Source: Antrodiella citrinella (taxonomy: Eukaryota; Basidiomycota; Agaricomycetes; Polyporales; Steccherinaceae). From it: 26,870 bases of DNA. The translations under genes and the position numbers were made by a program. Of the stretch, positions 24,111 through 26,870 are shown one piece after another (the first letter of the stretch is position 1; each line of letters starts with the position of its first letter). The notes beneath the pieces were generated by a model that made no database searches, had not been told where the DNA came from, and worked only from the letters and a program-made list of their open reading frames with translations. The stretch lies in contig SGPM01000358.1 in NCBI GenBank assembly GCA_004802725.1, forward strand, positions 1 through 26,870, written 5' to 3'.

Positions 24111-24547
24111 GGTTATTGATTGGTCTGCTCGGGAAAGATGGTTTCGGGCTGTTTTGTGAGATCGCTGGCTGCATATGTAGCACTGGTAGTCGGAAGGATG
24201 CTTACTTCAGTATCCTTGGGAGTATTCCGTACAATCTGATGCTCCCAAATTCCCCTCTACCTTTTTACATACGACATAATAGAGCTGTGCACGTCGTCGA
24301 CAGCCTGAGACCCCGGCGAGCTGCCAGTTGCGAAGCCCGTGACTTGAGATAAATGATTTCGAATTAGACGGCATGTGAAGCTACGATTAGGAGTTAGATT
24401 GTTCAGTATACATACCACTGTGTAAGAAGAGACTGCAAGGCAAGAGATTCGGATCTCTCTCTAGCCTGAGTGACCATGTTTGTCCAGTTCAAGCATGCCA
24501 ACAACACATTGCACCGACACATACGCAAGCAGCGACTGTCACTACAT
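24111..24547. other. Intergenic region between the second F-box gene and the tRNA gene
   Basis: About 440 bases. It holds the presumed upstream region of the minus-strand F-box gene and a short AT-rich part. No gene is seen. Confidence 0.5.
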
Positions 24548-24633
24548 GGGCACTTGGCACAGTGGTAGCGCGCCTGCTTTGCATTCAACTTGCAATCTGC
24601 ATGAGGTCGAGGGTTCAATCCCCTCAGTGTCCA
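24548..24633 (+). tRNA. tRNA-Ala (anticodon TGC) with a 14-base intron
   Basis: All cloverleaf parts can be drawn. The acceptor stem GGGCACT pairs with AGTGTCC and contains the G3-U70 pair that is the alanine identity element. The D arm is GCAC-loop-GCGC, with one A-C mismatch. The anticodon stem CCTGC pairs with GCATG with one mismatch. The anticodon loop is TTTGCA plus T, with TGC as anticodon. The T arm is GAGGG-TTCAATC-CCCTC and the discriminator base is A. Between base 37 and base 38 sit 14 extra bases (TTCAACTTGCAATC), the canonical position of a eukaryotic tRNA intron. The mature length is 72. A TTTT run near 24650 can serve as Pol III terminator. Confidence 0.93.
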
Positions 24634-24827
24634 TTATCGCTGCGACTGATTTTGCCATCGGTTTTGTTTTCTCACAGGCAGGTGCGAAACATTTTGCCCC
24701 TCATACATCATGAACAGTAGTTGCTGTGCGCATAATTATGATACGTTGCTCGCCTCACCGAAGAACATACGATGTATTCGCTGGGCAAGCATGACTTCCA
24801 CTTCTCATGTACATCCGACAGAATCAC

Positions 24828-26147
24828 TTAGACATGGCCAAAAACTTGGCGAGGCGTGTAAGGTTCTTCAAGATACTTGATCTCGTCTTCGGTAAGCGTG
24901 ATATGTACCGCATCTGTTGACATACATCACGTTACTGAGCGACTTGCTGTCTCCAAGAGATGGAACGTACCAATGATCTGTTTGAGGTTCTCGAGATTCG
25001 TCGAGCCTACAATGGGCGCAGTGACACTGGGACAGGCGAGAGACCAGGCAATAGCAACTTGCGCCATAGCGATGCCCTTTTTCTTGGCGATCTCTTCCAC
25101 ACTGGGGATAAATCGGTACTTTCAGCGTGCGTCGCATGGAGTTGGTAGGTGTGGTACACACCGATTCAGAATCTCGAGGTCGCCGGGGGCTCTGAAAGCT
25201 TTGATCACCCTGGGCACTGAGATGAGTACGTTCAACCTGAAGAGGATGCTGATCTATACCCGTCAGTTGTCCCTCGGAGTGATTGTTCACTAAGAGGACG
25301 AGTAAGGAAACCACGAGCCAGCGGAGAATACGGGATACACCCGACACCAAACAACTGTTGCAGTGGGCGGTTAATATGAGCTTTGTTCTGGCATGGAAAG
25401 TAAGCAGAGGTGCACCTTGGTGGTAGGGAACATCTCGCGTTCTTCCTCTCTGTATATCAAGCTATGGTAGTTTTGCATAGATATGAACGGGGTGAGCTTG
25501 TTTGTGAGAGCGTAGTCTGCGATGTCAAAGTGAGTCATTGCGGAACGTGCGGATATCGAACGATGACATACTCTGCATAGCGTGGACTATATAGGTAGAT
25601 AGGTTTTCGTGAGGACGGATCGAACAGAACGAAAATTTAGAGACGTACATTGCCAGGCCCAGCAAGAACTCATGCCGATGTAACGAACGTAGCCTGCTTG
25701 GACTACGTCATGAAGAGCATGCATCTACCTGCAAATGAGATGTCCGTCCACACTCAGTTTCACCAGTACTTACGGTTTCCTCGATCGGCGTTTCGTAGTC
25801 AAACCTGTGGCCTGTCAAGAACTGATAAGCCTGAAATATCACCAGAAATGATTCTGAGATCGTACATTGCAGGACGTCGACATAGTCTAGTTGAAGACGT
25901 TTCAAGCTGCGTTTGATAGAGTCGAAAATGTGCTAGTGGAAAGAATGAATCAAATTCCATCATACTATGGTTACGCTTTCCACTTACCTTCCGGTTCAGC
26001 CCATACTGATTGATGATACCGGCCTCTTTGGACTGAGGACCTATCCTTATGATAGGGATCCCATGTTCGGCTGCTATGGGCCAGTACAACTAGTGTGGAT
26101 GAATGATCAGCGGCCAACGCAGTCATGTGAGAGCGAAGGTACCTTGG
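24828..26147 (-). pseudogene. Aldo-keto reductase, 5' part missing at a probable retroelement insertion
   Basis: Exons in transcript order: 26147-26143 (remnant), 26089-25988, 25932-25866, 25811-25774, 25724-25649, 25586-25572 (15 bases), 25516-25416, 25354-25260, 25209-25162, 25101-24971 and 24913-24828. Phase closes and encodes about 254 residues of an NADPH-dependent aldo-keto reductase of the fungal aryl-alcohol/versiconal-reductase-like group. Visible blocks: KLYWPIA, HIFDSIKRSLKRLQLDYVDV, LQCHRFDYETPIEET (His of the catalytic tetrad), GYVRYIGMSSCWAWQFHAMQ, TPFISMQNYHSLIYREEERE, FGVGCIPYSPLARG, and near the end AQVAIAWSLACPSVTAPIVG, the NADP-binding region. The family needs about 90 more N-terminal residues, including the catalytic Asp and Tyr. 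Instead, the sequence upstream of the Thr-Lys codons (Lys is the catalytic lysine) is an LTR-like element. A functional product from this locus is unlikely unless the missing exons lie beyond the element and are spliced on. Confidence 0.85.
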
Positions 26148-26185
26148 TGTTGTGAACCGCGGATTCGGCGCTAACCAAGGCGTAA

Positions 26186-26200
26186 CTGCGCGTAGCGCAG
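26186..26200. repeat. Inverted repeat in the LTR
   Basis: CTGCGC and GCGCAG form a perfect 6-base stem around a GTA loop, close to the end of the LTR next to the reductase gene. Confidence 0.7.
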
Positions 26201-26505
26201 AGTTGTTTGGAAAGCAGAAAACGCGTACACTAACAGAGGTTCAGCTATCTGACGTAGGTATCACTCAAGTAGTAGTAGTATGAATAGAATATGTATTTCA
26301 GATACTATGCGAGAACACAGATAACTGAGCCACTGAACCCAGCTTATGCTTGTAGAGCGTATCTTACAAGGAAGCTAGAGAACACGTACGTAGAGCGAAT
26401 CGTACTATACTTAGAATGGCGTAGTGATCGAACTGGTTCACGCAGAGTGCGAGAGTGCTGGTGGGTAGGTACAAGTGAGGTGCTGAATGCAGTAGCTACT
26501 ACAGC

Positions 26506-26517
26506 TGTATATATACA
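26506..26517 (-). promoter_or_regulatory. Palindromic TATA element inside the LTR
   Basis: TGTATATATACA is a perfect 12-base palindrome. If the LTR is oriented on the minus strand it could position transcripts that run leftward, in the sense direction, into the remaining aldo-keto reductase exons. Confidence 0.4.
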
Positions 26518-26528
26518 AGTAGAGAGGC

Positions 26529-26556
26529 TCGGCCATGCGCTGCGCGCCATGGCCGA
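26529..26556. repeat. 9-base inverted repeat in the LTR
   Basis: TCGGCCATG (26529-26537) and CATGGCCGA (26548-26556) are perfect inverted copies around a 10-base GC-rich loop. They could form a strong hairpin in LTR RNA. Confidence 0.75.
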
Positions 26557-26688
26557 ATGCGAGTCATCGAGACAAAGGACAAAGAGAGGAGAGGAGGAGT
26601 CATCGGAATGTGAAAGGTGAAAGTACGAGTGTGATTAGATGAAGGAATATGGTTACATAACAGCTTCTGCATTTTCCACAGGTCGAGT

Positions 26689-26870
26689 CTACCTCGCCAC
26701 AGTCACGAGCCCAGGTGTGCGGATCGCAAAGACGACCGTTGGGACCAAGTAGGGACGACCGTCGCCGTCAAAATGATGCACATCACGAAGCACGCACGGA
26801 ATCCCGTGTTTCGACACGAGGCGTGTACCATTCTGCTCCTCCGAGGTGAGCTTTTGTCCACAGGTCTCAA
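26689..26870 (-). CDS. Partial open frame running off the right edge
   Basis: From the window edge to a TAG at 26689-26691 the minus strand is open for about 60 codons with GC-rich third positions. The peptide includes NGTRLVSKHGIPCVLRD and HHFDGDGRPYLVPTVVFAI and ends TPGLVTVAR. The 5' end lies outside the window. The stop is 26 bases from the LTR edge, where a retroelement polyprotein would end, but the text does not match the usual copia or gypsy C-termini that I know. It may instead be a captured or unrelated host gene. I do not recognise the family. Confidence 0.4.
   Translation of the reverse strand, partial: ETCGQKLTSEEQNGTRLVSKHGIPCVLRDVHHFDGDGRPYLVPTVVFAIRTPGLVTVAR

Larger units (their letters stand above)
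26148..26662 (-). mobile_element. Probable retrotransposon LTR (about 515 bases)
   Basis: Read on the minus strand, the segment begins TGTTATGTAACC and ends GGTTCACAACA. It thus has TG...CA ends with a near-perfect terminal inverted repeat (TGTTATG versus TGTTGTG), as in Ty1/copia and Ty3 LTRs. It contains a palindromic TATA element (26506-26517) and two stem-loops. It adjoins the aldo-keto reductase exon remnant CCAAG, which would be the 5-base target duplication. The five bases beyond the right end (plus-strand GCTTC) do not repeat that target, so this is not a simple solo LTR. More likely it is the 3' LTR of an element whose body lies to the right. No second LTR copy is in the window. Confidence 0.6.

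Overview
The window reads as nuclear DNA of a filamentous basidiomycete, most likely an Agaricomycete. The genes are cut by many introns of about 45-65 bases with GT...AG ends. Exons can be tiny (20, 18, 16, 15 and apparently 2 bases). Several families are typical of mushroom-forming fungi: a DUF6533 membrane protein, two F-box proteins of the expanded Agaricomycete type, and a GPI-anchored acid phosphatase. All exon models were built by hand from splice signals and phase. Where phase closes over the whole gene (acid phosphatase, metallophosphoesterase, dihydrolipoyl dehydrogenase, GH47 mannosidase, Iml2/TTC39-like protein) I am confident.

Layout from left to right: DUF6533 protein (+, 765-2518); secreted acid phosphatase (+, 3482-5112); calcineurin-like phosphoesterase (+, 5904-6817), convergent with mitochondrial dihydrolipoyl dehydrogenase (-, 7064-9009); about 2.4 kb with no recognisable gene; a small secreted hydrophobic protein of unknown family (+, 11470-12212); a SAM methyltransferase (+, 12531-13232); an F-box protein (-, 14081-15655); a type II membrane GH47 alpha-mannosidase (-, 16297-18695), divergent from an Iml2/TTC39-like protein (+, 19459-21913); a doubtful small gene (-, 22098-22500); a second F-box gene with a frame break (-, 22557-24110); an intron-containing tRNA-Ala(TGC) (24548-24633); an aldo-keto reductase lacking its 5' part (-, 24828-26147); a probable LTR of a retrotransposon (26148-26662); and an open frame running off the right edge (-, 26689-26870).

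The genes do not form a pathway. They are mostly housekeeping and secretory-pathway genes beside fast-evolving families: DLD for mitochondrial 2-oxoacid dehydrogenases, GH47 for N-glycan trimming, acid phosphatase for phosphate scavenging. I see no biosynthetic cluster, CRISPR array or phage-like system. The strongest unusual points are the retroelement boundary exactly at an aldo-keto reductase exon, where the last five exon bases could be its target-site duplication; an apparent 2-base exon in the DUF6533 gene; the broken F-box frame; and an orphan secreted hydrophobic protein.
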